Assembly: GCA_027972325.1 (NCBI GenBank)
Contig: JAPMOS010000054.1
Location: 97,001 to 161,000, forward strand
DNA: 64,000 nt
Source of the DNA: Paratrimastix pyriformis
Taxonomy: Eukaryota; Preaxostyla; Paratrimastigidae
Reading direction: 5' to 3'
Below the pieces are notes generated by a model, which did no database searches, was not told the origin of the DNA, and saw only the letters and a list, made by a program, of their open reading frames with translations. The translations under genes and the position numbers were made by a program. Below are positions 1 through 10,700 of the stretch, one piece after another; the first letter of the stretch is position 1, and each line of letters opens with the position of its first letter.

Positions 1-1
1 G

Positions 2-1208
2 AAATTGAAGCCGTTCCTGATCTTCCCTCGGGCAACGATGCCTGACCTACCCGATTCGGCTGCCAAGTATGCCGTGGGTGGTCCGTTGGCGCTTTTTCCC
101 TTGCTGGCTCGACTTTCTTCAAGGTTCCGATAATGGCTGGATAACTGCTGTCCTGTTCCTGGAATGGCTCGAGCTGGTCTTTGGCCCGTACATTGCGAAA
201 TGTCGTCAGAAACTGGGCAACCCAACTGCCCGTGCCCTATTGGTGATGGATAACCATGCCACTCACCAGTCGGACGATATTCGGGCGTGGTGTGAGAAAC
301 ACCTCGTGGACACTCTCTACCTGCTTCCCCACGCCACTCATCTAATGCAGCCGCTGGATGTGGCGGTGTTTGGGCCCTTCAAGGCCACCCTGTCCACGCG
401 ATATCGGAACCTGGAAGCCCAGGCCCCTAAGCCCGACCCATGCCACCGCTGGCAGACCATACATGCGACCGTTGAAGCCGTGAAAGCCACTTTCCAGGAG
501 AGCTTCATTTGGGAAGGCTGGCGCAAGTCTGGCCTTGTCCCGTTCAACCCGCAAGCTTACAAAGGTGAAAAGGGGGTGGTCGAGTCGCCCGCTCGTCCGC
601 TTCAGAACACCCGGGGCCCATCGATCAACCAGGTCTGGCCAACTCCCGTCATCCCTCCTTCATCTTCACTTCCCTAGACCATCCTTCTCCCCGAGGAGGA
701 TGGCCAGGCGCCCAAGGGGGCTCCCGCTCGCAAGACTCCTGCTCGCAAGACTCCTGCTCGCAAGACACCCGCTCGCAAGACTCCCGCTCGCAAGACTCCC
801 GCTCGCAAGACTCCCGCGCGCCGTGCGCCCGCGAAACGGGCGACAGCCTCAGAACCCACCTGCAACCCGCCGGGCGCGCCGACCTCGACCCCGCCTCTGC
901 CACCTCCGACACCATTCTCGACCCCCCCACCCATGAATGGGATGTCACCGAGCCCGTTTGGCGCCTGCCCCCTCGCCATCTGCTACCAGCAGACAGAAAA
1001 GGTGATGCCAATGCCCATGATTCCAGTCCCTCCCATGTATCCACCACCGTACCCATACTCTCCCCCGGCGGCTGTCCCCCCTCTTCCGGCCCTGTTTCCT
1101 GGGCCAGCTGGCCCGTTTACGGCTGTGCCATCGCCCTACGCCACCGCACCACACTTTCCAGCCACCCCGGGTCACTGGGCTTCCCTCCGCCCCATGGTCA
1201 TGAGATGA
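2..1208 (+). CDS. pogo/Tigger-like DDE transposase-derived protein, C-terminal part (5' end outside window)
   Basis: Partial gene, open at the left edge. Three exons join in frame: 2-80, 124-632 and 678-1208 (introns of 43 and 45 nt, donors gtccg and gtctg). The first junction gives AVGGSDNGWI, which fits the pogo-type transposase core. Catalytic signatures include the second Asp in LLVMDNHATHQS and the third in LMQPLDVAVFGPFK, then the family ending GWRKSGLVPFNP. The first catalytic Asp would lie upstream of the window. The tail carries about seven ARKTP repeats and then a Pro/Met-rich segment to the stop at 1206. Family knowledge: Tc1/mariner-pogo DNA transposons cut and paste DNA, and derived host genes often keep DNA binding. 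Host-style introns and an open frame suggest a host gene or a young copy rather than a decayed one. No terminal inverted repeat was found to the right. Confidence 0.72.
720..834 (+). repeat. 15-bp tandem repeat encoding ARKTP
   Basis: About seven copies of a GCTCGCAAGACTCCN unit lie in the last exon of the DDE gene. The unit is a multiple of three and keeps the frame, giving a basic, proline-containing tail of the kind seen in histone H1-like DNA-binding tails. Confidence 0.85.
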
Positions 1209-2286
1209 CCACCATCCATGACCCGCAGCCCCCAAATGATATCACAGTCAGGATATTTGGTGGCCATTGGCCTTACACCGTGAAAACCATGTTTCCCGGA
1301 CCAACTTTGGTGGACCTGTGTGACCATCGGCATCATCGGCATCGATATCGACCGCCCCTTGAGGAAGTTATTTTGTGTTGTTTTCTCGGAATATTTTTCT
1401 TTTTTTCTGTTTTTGTAAACAACTCTGCTTTTTCCGCGCTTCAAATCCCACCGGAAGGGCTGCCGATGTCACATTTAGAAATCGGTCTGGTTTTTGACAT
1501 GGGACGGGTTTTTGAAGGGCACTGTACTCCTCCCCGTCTGGCCGTTTTGCGGGCTCGTTCTTTTTTCACCCATTTTTTTTTTTTTTCAGAATTACGAGAC
1601 TTTTGCCAGATATTGATAAAAATCGATGCGAGGGTGGCTACAGTCTGTGTTTGTTGTTGTTGTTGAGAGTTTGACATTGCCGTTACCGGGCGTTTTTATG
1701 ACTTATATAGATGCGGTACACAAGTTCGAGGGTCTGTGGGCCAGTTGTTGATGTCAATCAACCCCTTCCTTTAGAACGCCATCCACTCACTGCTCCTCTC
1801 CCTTGCTATTCTATTTTTCCCTGGCGAGGAAAAGTCAAATTTCTTTGAGCGCTCCCATTCCAGTCGGTCAACTCGCATGATTGGGAGTGTTTTCCAGAAA
1901 CCGGGACCGACCATGATAGATGGCCGGCTTGCGCCAAAACGAGCGAAGCTGTACCCGGTTTTCTCCACACCAACCTGGCGGCACCTAACCGCCGCACTCC
2001 CCTGAAACACCAAACCTGAGAAAAGCCCGCTGCGAGGCTGATGAAATAAAATAATGAGGAAAATTTGAAGCTGCACTGTTCAAACGTTGGGATTTCAGTC
2101 TCTTTCAACCTCGAGGAGGCGAACCAAAATTACAGTCGGGAGAATTTCAAAAAGCTGACGACGTGTTGACCGAGCCCCTGTGGTCAGTGCCGAGTGGATT
2201 GTCGGGAGGCCCGCCCCCCCCGCCCCCCCCCCCCCCCCCCCCCTTCCTCCCGCGCTCCGACCTCGACCCGAATATAAAAGAATTTC
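1209..2286. other. intergenic, no gene recognised
   Basis: About 1.1 kb, less GC-rich than the coding regions, with T-rich tracts near 1390-1410 and 1570-1590 and a poly-C tract near 2215-2245. Several short open frames exist on both strands, but none shows a recognisable domain. The first part may be 3' UTR of the DDE gene. Confidence 0.5.
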
Positions 2287-2367
2287 GTCGCGAGCAGGAT
2301 TTGAACCTACGCGGGGAAGCCCCAAGAGATTTCTAGTCTCTCGCCTTAACCACTCGGCCATCGCGAC
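2287..2367 (-). tRNA. tRNA-Ser (anticodon AGA)
   Basis: The reverse strand folds as a complete class II tRNA. The 7-bp acceptor stem GTCGCGA/TCGCGAC pairs perfectly. The D arm is GCC...GGC, and the anticodon stem AGAGA/TCTCT closes the loop CTAGAAA with anticodon AGA (reads UCU). A long G/C-paired variable arm is typical of tRNA-Ser, and the T arm contains GGTTCAAAT. No intron and no encoded CCA are present. A TTTT run at about 2276-2279 on the transcribed strand is a good RNA polymerase III terminator. Confidence 0.96.
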
Positions 2368-2401
2368 TTAATTTGAAAAGTTGGCAGGCTGCTGATCGAC
2401 T

Positions 2402-3117
2402 GATGTGCTTCAACCTCACTTTACATAAGGCAACCATTGCCAGGGGACAGCCAAGTCATCCCCAAGTGGACAATCCACTAAGCTGGAACAGGCAAACCTC
2501 GCTCAGGTGGTGGGAAGGGCTCTCTGGCGAAGTTCAGTCATCCTCTGGCGTTCGTCTCTGGAGACAGGAAAATTTGCCTGGAGAAGTCAGTACGGACGGC
2601 ATTGCTCCTCCTTATCTCATCTTTCATTCACTGATAGCTCTTGCCGCTGAGGTGGAGAATTCCGGCTCTGTCACACAACAGCAATTTGCGCCAGCTCCAA
2701 AAAAGACCGCAGTTCTTTCGCTCCAAGAAGCCAAACAAATCAGCGATTTCAACAGCGCCCGTGATCCGCAAGAACTCGCCGAGGTCGTCAGCCTTTGCTG
2801 CTCGTGCTGAAATGCGGACACCTTTTTCCCCTTAGCGGATCTCCTACCTCCTTCGCTCCAACAAGCCGCCGCCACCGCGGGCAAATCCGCTCCGCAGTTT
2901 CTTCACCCGCTCCCCGCCCAGCCCCGAGGCGACGCCGACCACAGCTCAGCAGCAGCCGTCTGGGCAAGAGAAAGAGAGGAAGGCAGACAGCAGCCCACGG
3001 TCGGAGTACCTCTACTGGAAGATCGTCCAGGCCCGGGCCGTGCTCAAGAAGGCCGGCCTCCTGGCGGCCTCCCCAGGGGAGACACCCCCCAAGGGGGCAG
3101 GGCCGACAGCGACCTGA
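2402..3117 (+). CDS. TIM16/PAM16-like protein (J-like domain)
   Basis: Likely subunit of the presequence-translocase motor of a mitochondrion or related organelle. TIM16 is the degenerate J partner that holds TIM14/PAM18 at mtHsp70. What shows it: VVGRAL near 2512 resembles the N-terminal VVGRAF of the family; LSLQEAKQISDF matches LSLQEAQQIL; then PQELAERISYLLRSNK; then SEYLYWKIVQARAVLKKAG matches the SFYLQSKVVRAKERL helix. No HPD motif is present, as expected for TIM16. Introns fit at 2588-2637 (gtcag...tag) and 2784-2835 (gtcgt...ccttag). A roughly 40-residue Pro/Ser/Gln-rich insert separates the loop from the last helix, which is unusual for this short family. The 5' end is uncertain: the normal hydrophobic N-terminus was not found, and another intron may lie upstream. 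It ends at a TGA at 3115. Confidence 0.5.
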
Positions 3118-3639
3118 CCCATCCTCCTCGAAGATTCACTTTTTGTTTGGGCGAGACGAAGAAGAAGACGACGGGCTGTGTTCTTCATCCGCAGCACAAA
3201 AGCGAAAAACGGGACGCCCCAGAGGGGGAGGGGGGAGGGGAGGGGCGCGGAGCGAGGGCGTCATAAAAAGCGCGGGCCGGTGATGGCGCGCGCCCGCGGG
3301 CGGTGCGCGGAGGAGGCGCCCATCGGGGGAGCAGCGAAAGCCTCCCCCCCCGAGGTGCGAGTCTGGAGTCTGGCAGGGGGGCGGGCCAGCGTGACCGTTT
3401 GGCGAACATCGAGGAACGGCCACGAGGAGGGGGAAGGGGAGAAGATCCCCTGGTGGGGGGCGCTTGGGGGGTGGGCCCGTGTATATGGGAGGGATGCCCG
3501 GCCGGCACAGCGAGACGATGCCCGCGGCCAGGGCGGTGACCTCCCTCGGGAGGGTCGGGGCGCTCATGGTAACAAACAGCGAGCCAGCCGCCCTCCCCAG
3601 GGGGGTTGGTGGCGGCTGGGGGGCGCTGCGGGGGGCCGC
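3118..3639. other. convergent 3' region, no gene recognised
   Basis: A G-rich stretch between the stop of the TIM16-like gene and the stop of eIF3c, presumably both 3' UTRs. The long open frames on either strand are purine/pyrimidine-biased shadows with no domain. Confidence 0.5.
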
Positions 3640-6600
3640 TCAGAAGCGGGTGAACTGGGGCCGCCTCGTCGAGTGGGAGTCGTACCGCTGCTGCGGAGTG
3701 CCAAGAGAGGGCAGAGGGGCGGGTGGAGGTGAGTGTGAGTGCCGTGCATGGGGGAACAGCCGCAGTCGGGGATGGGGTTGGGTTGGGTTGGGTGTGACGG
3801 GGCGGGGACAGACAGCAATGGAGGGGCCCTGGCGGCCAGCAAAGCGGCCCATACGATCGCGGTCGCGGTCGGGCATCCGGTCGCGGGGCATCCGGTCGGG
3901 CCGCTTGTCGCCCGCGGGCCGCTCCATCCACGAGTCTGCAGGGGCGCAAGGGCAGCGCGGCGGTGAGGCTCCGTGAGCATGGCACTTCCCATCACCCACT
4001 GCAGGGGGGGAGGGGGAGGGGGGGAGGGGGCGGACCCTTGTCGCGCTGGGACTTCTGGTCGACCCGGGGGCCGCCCAGCTTGACCTCGAGCAGCTTCTCG
4101 TTGTTCTCCACCAGCACCGAGCACTGCCCCCACCAGGCAGGCCCCAGGCCCCGACGGAGACCCAGCCAGGAGGATGCGTGAGGAATGAATGGCACACGCC
4201 AAGCACGCAACGGGCACCTCACCAGGGGCAGTCAAACAGGCACAAGAATCCGGCCAATCGGCACCCGCTCCCCCAGCAGCTCACACGGGAGTGGAGTGGA
4301 GTGGAGCGGCGGACCTTCTCGGCGAGCTGGAGGGCCAGCTGCTGGAGGCGGGAGGGCTCGAGGCGGTGGAAGAGGATGGTGGCCGAGGTGGAGTCCCACG
4401 AGGCGCGGATCTCCTCGTTGATCATCATCTTCGAGGCCAGCGCGTGGGCCCGGGCGGGCTCCATCTCGAACATGGCCACCAGCCGGTCGATGGCCAGCCC
4501 GTCGTAGAAGGCGCTGGCCTGGAGGAGGTACGTACGCATGCCCTCCTCCTGCACCTTGCGCGAGACCATGGCCTTGACCTCCTCTGGGTGGGGCAGCATG
4601 CTCCAGGCGGGCAGCCCCAGGATGAGCTCGCTGGCCCGCTTCCAGTCGCCGTCCAGCATGCACCGGGCCGCCGCCACGACCGTCTCGCGCATGTTCTCCG
4701 GGGGCCCCGCGAAGGCCGCCTTCTCGGACTCCTCAAGCCGCCTTCGGAGGGCCTTCGAGATGACCTGCGCGGCCACGGGGGGAGGCGAGGGAGGGGGATT
4801 GGTGAAGGGAGCGGCATCGGGGCGCGCAAACAACAGCGACAGGGCAGGGGCGAGGGAGGTCAGAGCGCATGTTCTAATCACCGGGACGAGCTCTCAGCGA
4901 CTCTAGTGTTTGAAATGATTTCGGTCATCACACCTCCCGTCTGGCAGGGGCGGCGGGGGAAGAGGGGAGAGCGGGGACCTTCTTCTTGGGGTCGGGCAGG
5001 GGCTGGGCGGCCATGTTGGGCACCTCGAGCAGGACGGCCGAGACCAGGTGCAGGCACTCGACCAGGTCCAGGTTGATGTGCATGTGGTAGGGCAGCATCC
5101 GGCGCCGCTCGATCTTCTCCTGCTCGGGGGTCCGCTCCACGAAGCGGGCGATGCCCTGGGCGAGCAGCTCGCGGATGCGCGAGTTGGAGCAGATGTCCGA
5201 CAGGGCGCTGTGGGCCTCGGTGATCAGGCCGGCCCGGAAGGCGGCCATGCCCAGCTGGACGAGGGTCCGGTTGTACAGGATCTGAAGGGCGATGTCGCTC
5301 TCGGAGGGCGTGGCCCCGGGCCCGGGCTGGGCCAGCAGCGGGATGGTGTCCGACAGGTGCGACATGAGGAGCATGTCCCGGGCCTCGTAGTAGCGGTCGA
5401 CCAGGGCCAGGTGGTACACCTGCCACAGGGTGGCCCGCTGCTTGGTGGGCTCGTCGGCCGACCGGTAGACGGGCGAGGCCAGGGTCACCAGGACGTCGGC
5501 CGGGGCGAGGATCTTCTTGTAGTAGAGGTGCTCCATCCGCAGGGCCGCAACACGGGCCGTCAGCAGCTGCAGGCCCAGCTTGACGTAGTGGCTCTGGACG
5601 CGCTCAAAGGCATCGAGAAGCTGCGAAGGGAGCAGGGGGGGGTGGGGAGACGGAGTGTGAGATGTGTGCGGGGGGCTGGGGGGGGGGGGGTGGGGGGGGG
5701 GGGGGGTGGGTGGGTGGGTGGCTCCGGAGGGGCTGGGCGCGGACCAGGTTCTCGTCCTGCAGCCGGGCCACGTAGTCCTGGGTGTGGGGGTCGATGGCCT
5801 GCAGGGAGCGGACGAACTCGTTGTCGAGCCGGAGCAGGAAGGGGTAGAGGCCCACCTGGACCCGCTGGACGCCGTCGGATTTCTGCTCGAGGCTGGTCAC
5901 GGCCGTCTGCTGCTCGCTCTCGTCCTGCTCGTAGAGCTGCAGCCGGGGGTAGTTGGCCTCGAAGGTGGCCACCATCCGGATCAGGTTCTGCTGGCACTGC
6001 TTCCAGATGGGGATGGGCATGTGGGCCGCGTTGGGCTGGGCGCCCGTGTCGAACTGGGCCGACACGATGTGGATCAGCACCTCCAGCGACTGAGCCGGGG
6101 AGGTCGACCGGGCCAGCAGCTCCTCCAGGGCCGCGATCTGGTCCAGCGGGTTGATACCCTGGGAAGGGAGCGAGTGGAGGGGCGGGGACCGGTGATGAAC
6201 ACGAGAACACAGCGGGCGGGGGGGGGCGGACCTTCTTGCCGCGGTTGGCCAGGATCTCCTTGAGGCGCTTCGCGTAGCTCTCCTCGTTCCAGACGGCGGG
6301 GGCAGCGGGTTGGGCCTTCTCCTCGGCAGCGGGGGCGGCGGCAGAGGGGGCAGGGGCGGCGGCGGCGGTCTCAGGGACGGCAGGCTTCTCGCCCTTGCCC
6401 TTGCCCTTCCGCTTACCGGCGGTCTGGAAGCCTTCGTCCTCCGAGGCGGACTCCTCCTGGGCGGCGGCCTTCTTGGAGGGCTCGGCCGACTTGAACCAGG
6501 ACGCGGCGCGGGACTGAGCCTGCGGCTTGGCGGCCGGCTTGGACTCGGGCATCTCCTCGTCGCTCCAGTCCACATCCTAACCCGGCCACCCAGCCGCCCC

Positions 6601-7667
6601 ACCAAAGGCAGACCCACGGGCGCGTTGTTGAGGTAAGTGGTTCGAGGGCGCGAGTGTCGGGGGGGGGGGGGGGGGTCGAGAGGACTGACCTTGCTGGGGG
6701 CCGGGGCGGCGCGCATGAAGAACCCACCATCGTCGTCGCTGTTCTCCTCGTCCTTCTTGCCGCCCTTCTTGGGCTTCTCCTCTTCATCGTCCTCGTCCTC
6801 ATCCTCATCCTTGCCGGCCCGGGTGGGAGCCGCCAGGACGGGGGACTTGCGCTCCTCCTCGTCACCCTCCTCCTCCTCACCCGAGGCTTCCTCGTCACCC
6901 TCCTCCTCCTCTTCCGGCTGATCGGGAGCCTGAATCAGCCAGATCGGCAAAAAAATAACAACAACAGGAAACCAGTGAGGCGCGGCGGAAGCAAGGGGGC
7001 GGTGATGTGATGGCAGGGATCCCCGGTGCAAGCTTCCGCGTGCGGATACAAACCTTGCGGTAATCCTCGATTTGTTGGGTGTACTGCTGGTTGTTCTTCT
7101 TCACACGCTGTTTCATGGTGTTGAAGGCCTTGGCGTTGATCTTGTTGAGCTTGCTCTTCGCCTCGGCATCATCGTTAGTGCGCTTCACGAAATCCTCCAA
7201 CTCAGCACACACACGAATGTAGACGCGAGGAACACCCTCCCGAGAAACAATGGCCCGAGCCTTCTGGAGAGCCTTGTTGAGCTTTTCAAATTCTTCGGGC
7301 CAAAAGTGAGAGTGGAGCCGGAGTGGGAACAAGAGGGACGCGTGTCAATGGTGCGAAAAGGGACGAAGAGTGTGCTTCACAGACCATCACAGATAAAGTT
7401 CCAGTCGTTGATCTTCATCTTGCCGCGGATTTTATCAGCGCAATCCTCCATTTCAGAGAAGCGCTTATCGCGAGCACTCTTCACAACACGCTTGACCGGC
7501 TCGTCATCATCGGAATCCTCCAGATGGAACTTCTTAAAGAAGGCATTGGCACCAGTGTTTTGAGGCTGCTCAGGCTGCTCCTCCTGAGATCCCTCCTCGG
7601 AGGAGGCAGACTTGCTGTCGTCATCATCATCAGACGACGCAGCAAAGAATTTGCTCTTTCCCTGCAT
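3640..7667 (-). CDS. EIF3C: eukaryotic translation initiation factor 3 subunit C
   Basis: Core PCI subunit of eIF3, which joins the 40S ribosome to eIF1, eIF2 and eIF5 in the cytosol. It starts at the ATG ending at 7667. The N-terminus is Ser/Asp/Glu-rich (MQGKSKFFAASSDDDDD), followed by the family block VKRVVKSARDKRFSEMEDCADK, then EGVPRVYIRVCAELEDF. A Lys/Glu-rich linker lies at 6300-6930. The conserved core includes SRWYQARDLMLMSHL-like YYEARDMLLMSHLSD, QILYNRTLVQLGMAAFR and EKIERRRMLPYHMHINLDLVE. The PCI domain lies at 4320-4770 with MMINEEI and LALQLAEKV, then LVENNEK. The C-terminal exons encode an Arg/Asp-rich tail ending PQFTRF at 3640, as in other eIF3c proteins. About ten exons; several introns contain poly-G. 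It diverges from RPB2 only 97 bp away. Confidence 0.93.
5676..5712 (+). repeat. poly-G tract in an eIF3c intron
   Basis: Nearly pure G run, with a few T, inside an intron on the opposite strand. It is poly-C/pyrimidine in the transcript and probably serves as, or inflates, the polypyrimidine tract. Similar tracts lie in introns of other genes (near 6660, 8980, 9550, 9847, 17720, 18525, 31172, 41215). Confidence 0.8.
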
Positions 7668-7764
7668 TTTTTTGCCTCTCGATGCTCTTTTCTCAAGGCC
7701 GCGGGTTGTGCCGGGGTTCGATCCACCCAAACGAAAGCCGGTCTCCTCTGCTCCCTCTTCAAGG
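7668..7764. promoter_or_regulatory. shared bidirectional promoter, eIF3c / RPB2
   Basis: Only 97 bp separate the start codons of two divergent housekeeping genes, so both promoters and both 5' UTRs must fit here. It is T-rich near eIF3c and pyrimidine-rich (tctcctctgctccctcttc) just before the RPB2 ATG. No TATA box is evident. Confidence 0.7.
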
Positions 7765-10700
7765 ATGGAACAGAAGCCATATGGCTCCATGGACCCTATG
7801 AGAGTAATGGATACAAAACCTGGGATGCCTTTTGACGATAAAGAGAATCTTGAAGGTGAAATCTCGCAAGAGGATACCTGGCAAGTTATCAGTGCCTTCT
7901 TCGAGAAGAAGGGGCTTGTGTCGCAACAGCTCGACTCCTTCAATGACTTTATCGAGCATTCCCTGCACGATACTGTCTCAGACTCGTCAGACATTGTCAT
8001 CTCGCCTGAATCACAACATCTTCCGGGCAAACAGATGCTCGAACCGGTCTGCAGACCCGGGCATACAATGTCTCATACACGCTCCGTGTGCACTCTGTTC
8101 TCTGCCAGGCGCGATTCGTGGTGCAATTCGGGCAGGTGTACATCAGCAAGCCCGTGCATGCGGAGGAGTCAGGCGATCGACCCCAACTCTTTCCGCAGGA
8201 AGCTCGCCTGCGCAATTTAACGTCCGGTGGGAGCACTTGTATGCCTTCCTGCATCCTCGGTTGCCATCCCGGGGGGTTGTCTCCCTCCTTCCTCCCCCGA
8301 CTCACCTGCTGTCCCGGTTCCGTCTCCCTCTGTCCTTCAGCTACTCTGCCTCGCTCTATGTGGATGTCACCAAGAGGACCATCACGATGCAGGACGGGGT
8401 GGAGTCGGAGACGGCCGAGACGTCGAACAAGGTGCACCTGGGTGAGGTGCCCATCATGCTGCACTCCAAGTTCTGCAACCTCAGCCAGAAGTCCCCCAAG
8501 GATCTCGCCGAGCTGGGCGAGTGCTCCTACGATCAGGTCAGCCGCGCTTGCAACGAAATCGACGGGGTGATGGGCGGGGCATGGGCGGGGCATGGGCGGG
8601 GCATGGGCGGGGATGGGTCGTTCTCTGCCCTCGCTCACTCAACCCCCACCACCACCACCACCACCCCTACGCACCCACATGCCCACGCGCGACCCCATCT
8701 AGGGCGGGTACTTCATCATCAACGGCGGTGAGAAGGTGCTGATCGCCCAGGAGCGCATGGCGGGCAACCAGGTGTACGTCTTCAAGAAGCCGCCCCCCTC
8801 CAAGTACAGCTACGTGGCCGAGATCCGCTCCGTCCGCGAGAGGGGTCCGCCACTCGGCCGGCCGCTCCCGTGGGGGGGGAGGGGGAGGGGGGAAGGGGGA
8901 ACACCTCGCCCCCAGCAACACGCCTTCCGCCTTCCGCCTTCCGCCTTCCGCCTTCCGCCTCCCTCACCCTCGACTGCCCCCCTCCCCCCCCCCCCCCCCC
9001 CCCCCCCACTCACTCCCTTCTTCGTGGTGCAGGCTCGCCCAGCACGCTGTACGTGAAGATGATGGCCCACGGTGCCCGCAGCACCGAGTCGGGCGGGCCG
9101 CCCATCCGGGTGACGATCCCCTACGTGCGGGAGGACATCCCCATCGTGATCGTCTTCCGGGCGCTGAACTTCGTCTCGGACAAGGAGATCATCGAGTTCA
9201 TCTGCTACGACCTCCAGGTCCGTCCGCGGCCCCGCCTGCCCCGCATGCCCCCTGCCCATGTCCGGGGATGCCTTTCCCCCTCCTTCCTTTGCTTTCGGCT
9301 CGGCTCCTCGTTGGGGTTGCGGCCCGGGGCTCACGGCTCGTCTCTGTGGCGTGCAGGACGAGGAGATGCTGCAGCTGCTGCGGCCCTCCCTCGAAGAGGC
9401 CGTCCCCATCCAGACCCGCGATGTCCGCCCCCCTGCCCACCACCCTCCGCCCGCCCACAGGGGGCCACCTGTCTCGCCCCGCCCCACCCCACCCCACCGT
9501 CCGCATAGCAAATCCTCAATCCTCGCCTCCATCCCTTGCCCTCATCCCCCCCCCCCCCCCCCCCCCCCCTTCCTCCACCACCCCCGGCGGGCCCCCTCAG
9601 AACGCCCTGGACTTCATCGCCAAGCGTGGCAGCACCCTGGGGGCGGAGCGGAGCAAGCGTCTGCAGTTCGCCATCGACCTGCTGCAGCGCGAGATGCTGC
9701 CCCACATGGGCGTCTCCGAGTTCTGCGAGAACAAGAAGGCCTTCTACCTGGGATACATGGTCAACAAGCTCCTCAGGGCCGCCCTCAAGCCGGGCACCCT
9801 CGACGACCGCGACCACTTCGGTCTGCGCCCACAAAGCAGCCCGCTGGGGGGGGGGGGGGGGGTCGCGGTGCACGCGTGTTGCGATGTGATGCCGCCCCTG
9901 ACGCCTCTCTCCGTCCGCCCGCCCCTGGGCACAGCCAACAAGCGGATGGACCTTGCGGGCCCCCTGATGGGCAGCCTCTTCCGGCAGCTCTTCCTGAAGC
10001 TCTCCAAGGAGGCTCGCATCTCCCTGCAGAAGGACGCCGACCACGGGCGCGACCTGAACCTGGTCCAGGCCATCCGGGCCAACACCATCACCAACGGCCT
10101 CAAGTACTGCCTGGCCACGGGCAACTGGGGGGCCACCCGGGGCCAGCCCCTGCGCACGGGCGTGGCCCAGGTGCTCAACCGGCTCACCTTCGCCTCGACC
10201 CTGAGCCACCTGCGCCGGCTGAACGCCCCCGTGGGCCGCGAGGGCAAGCTGACCAAGCCCCGCCAGCTGCACAACACCCACTGGGGCATGGTGTGCCCCT
10301 CGGAGACCCCCGAGGGCCAGGCCTGCGGGCTGGTCAAGAACCTGTCCCTGATGACCCACGTCACGGTGGGCAGCTCGAGCACCCGGCCCCTGGAGTTCCT
10401 CGAGTCCTCCGGGATGGAGTCGCTCGACGAGATCCACCCCTCGGTCGTGGCCCAGCCCGGCGTCAGCAAGATCTTCGTCAACGGCACCTGGGTGGGCATC
10501 CACCGCACCCCCAAGGTCCTCGTCGAGCGCCTCTACCAGATCAGGCGCCGCAACGAGTTCTCCGAGGAGGTCCGGCCCCAACGCCCCAGCACGATCATCC
10601 AGTCATGATTACGCCCCATCACGCCCCACCATCATGCGCTCACCCACTTCTCGTCTCTCCCGCACGACCCCCGCGCCCCCCCTCCCTCCCTCCCTCCCGT

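Noticed and set aside
69-677. Frameshift and stop in the DDE transposase
   Set aside because: Both disappear when 43- and 45-nt introns with the genome's usual GTCYG donors and AG acceptors are removed; the joined sequence matches the family across both junctions.
7685-7740. GGTTCGATCC, a possible tRNA B box between eIF3c and RPB2
   Set aside because: No acceptor, D or anticodon arm can be folded around it.
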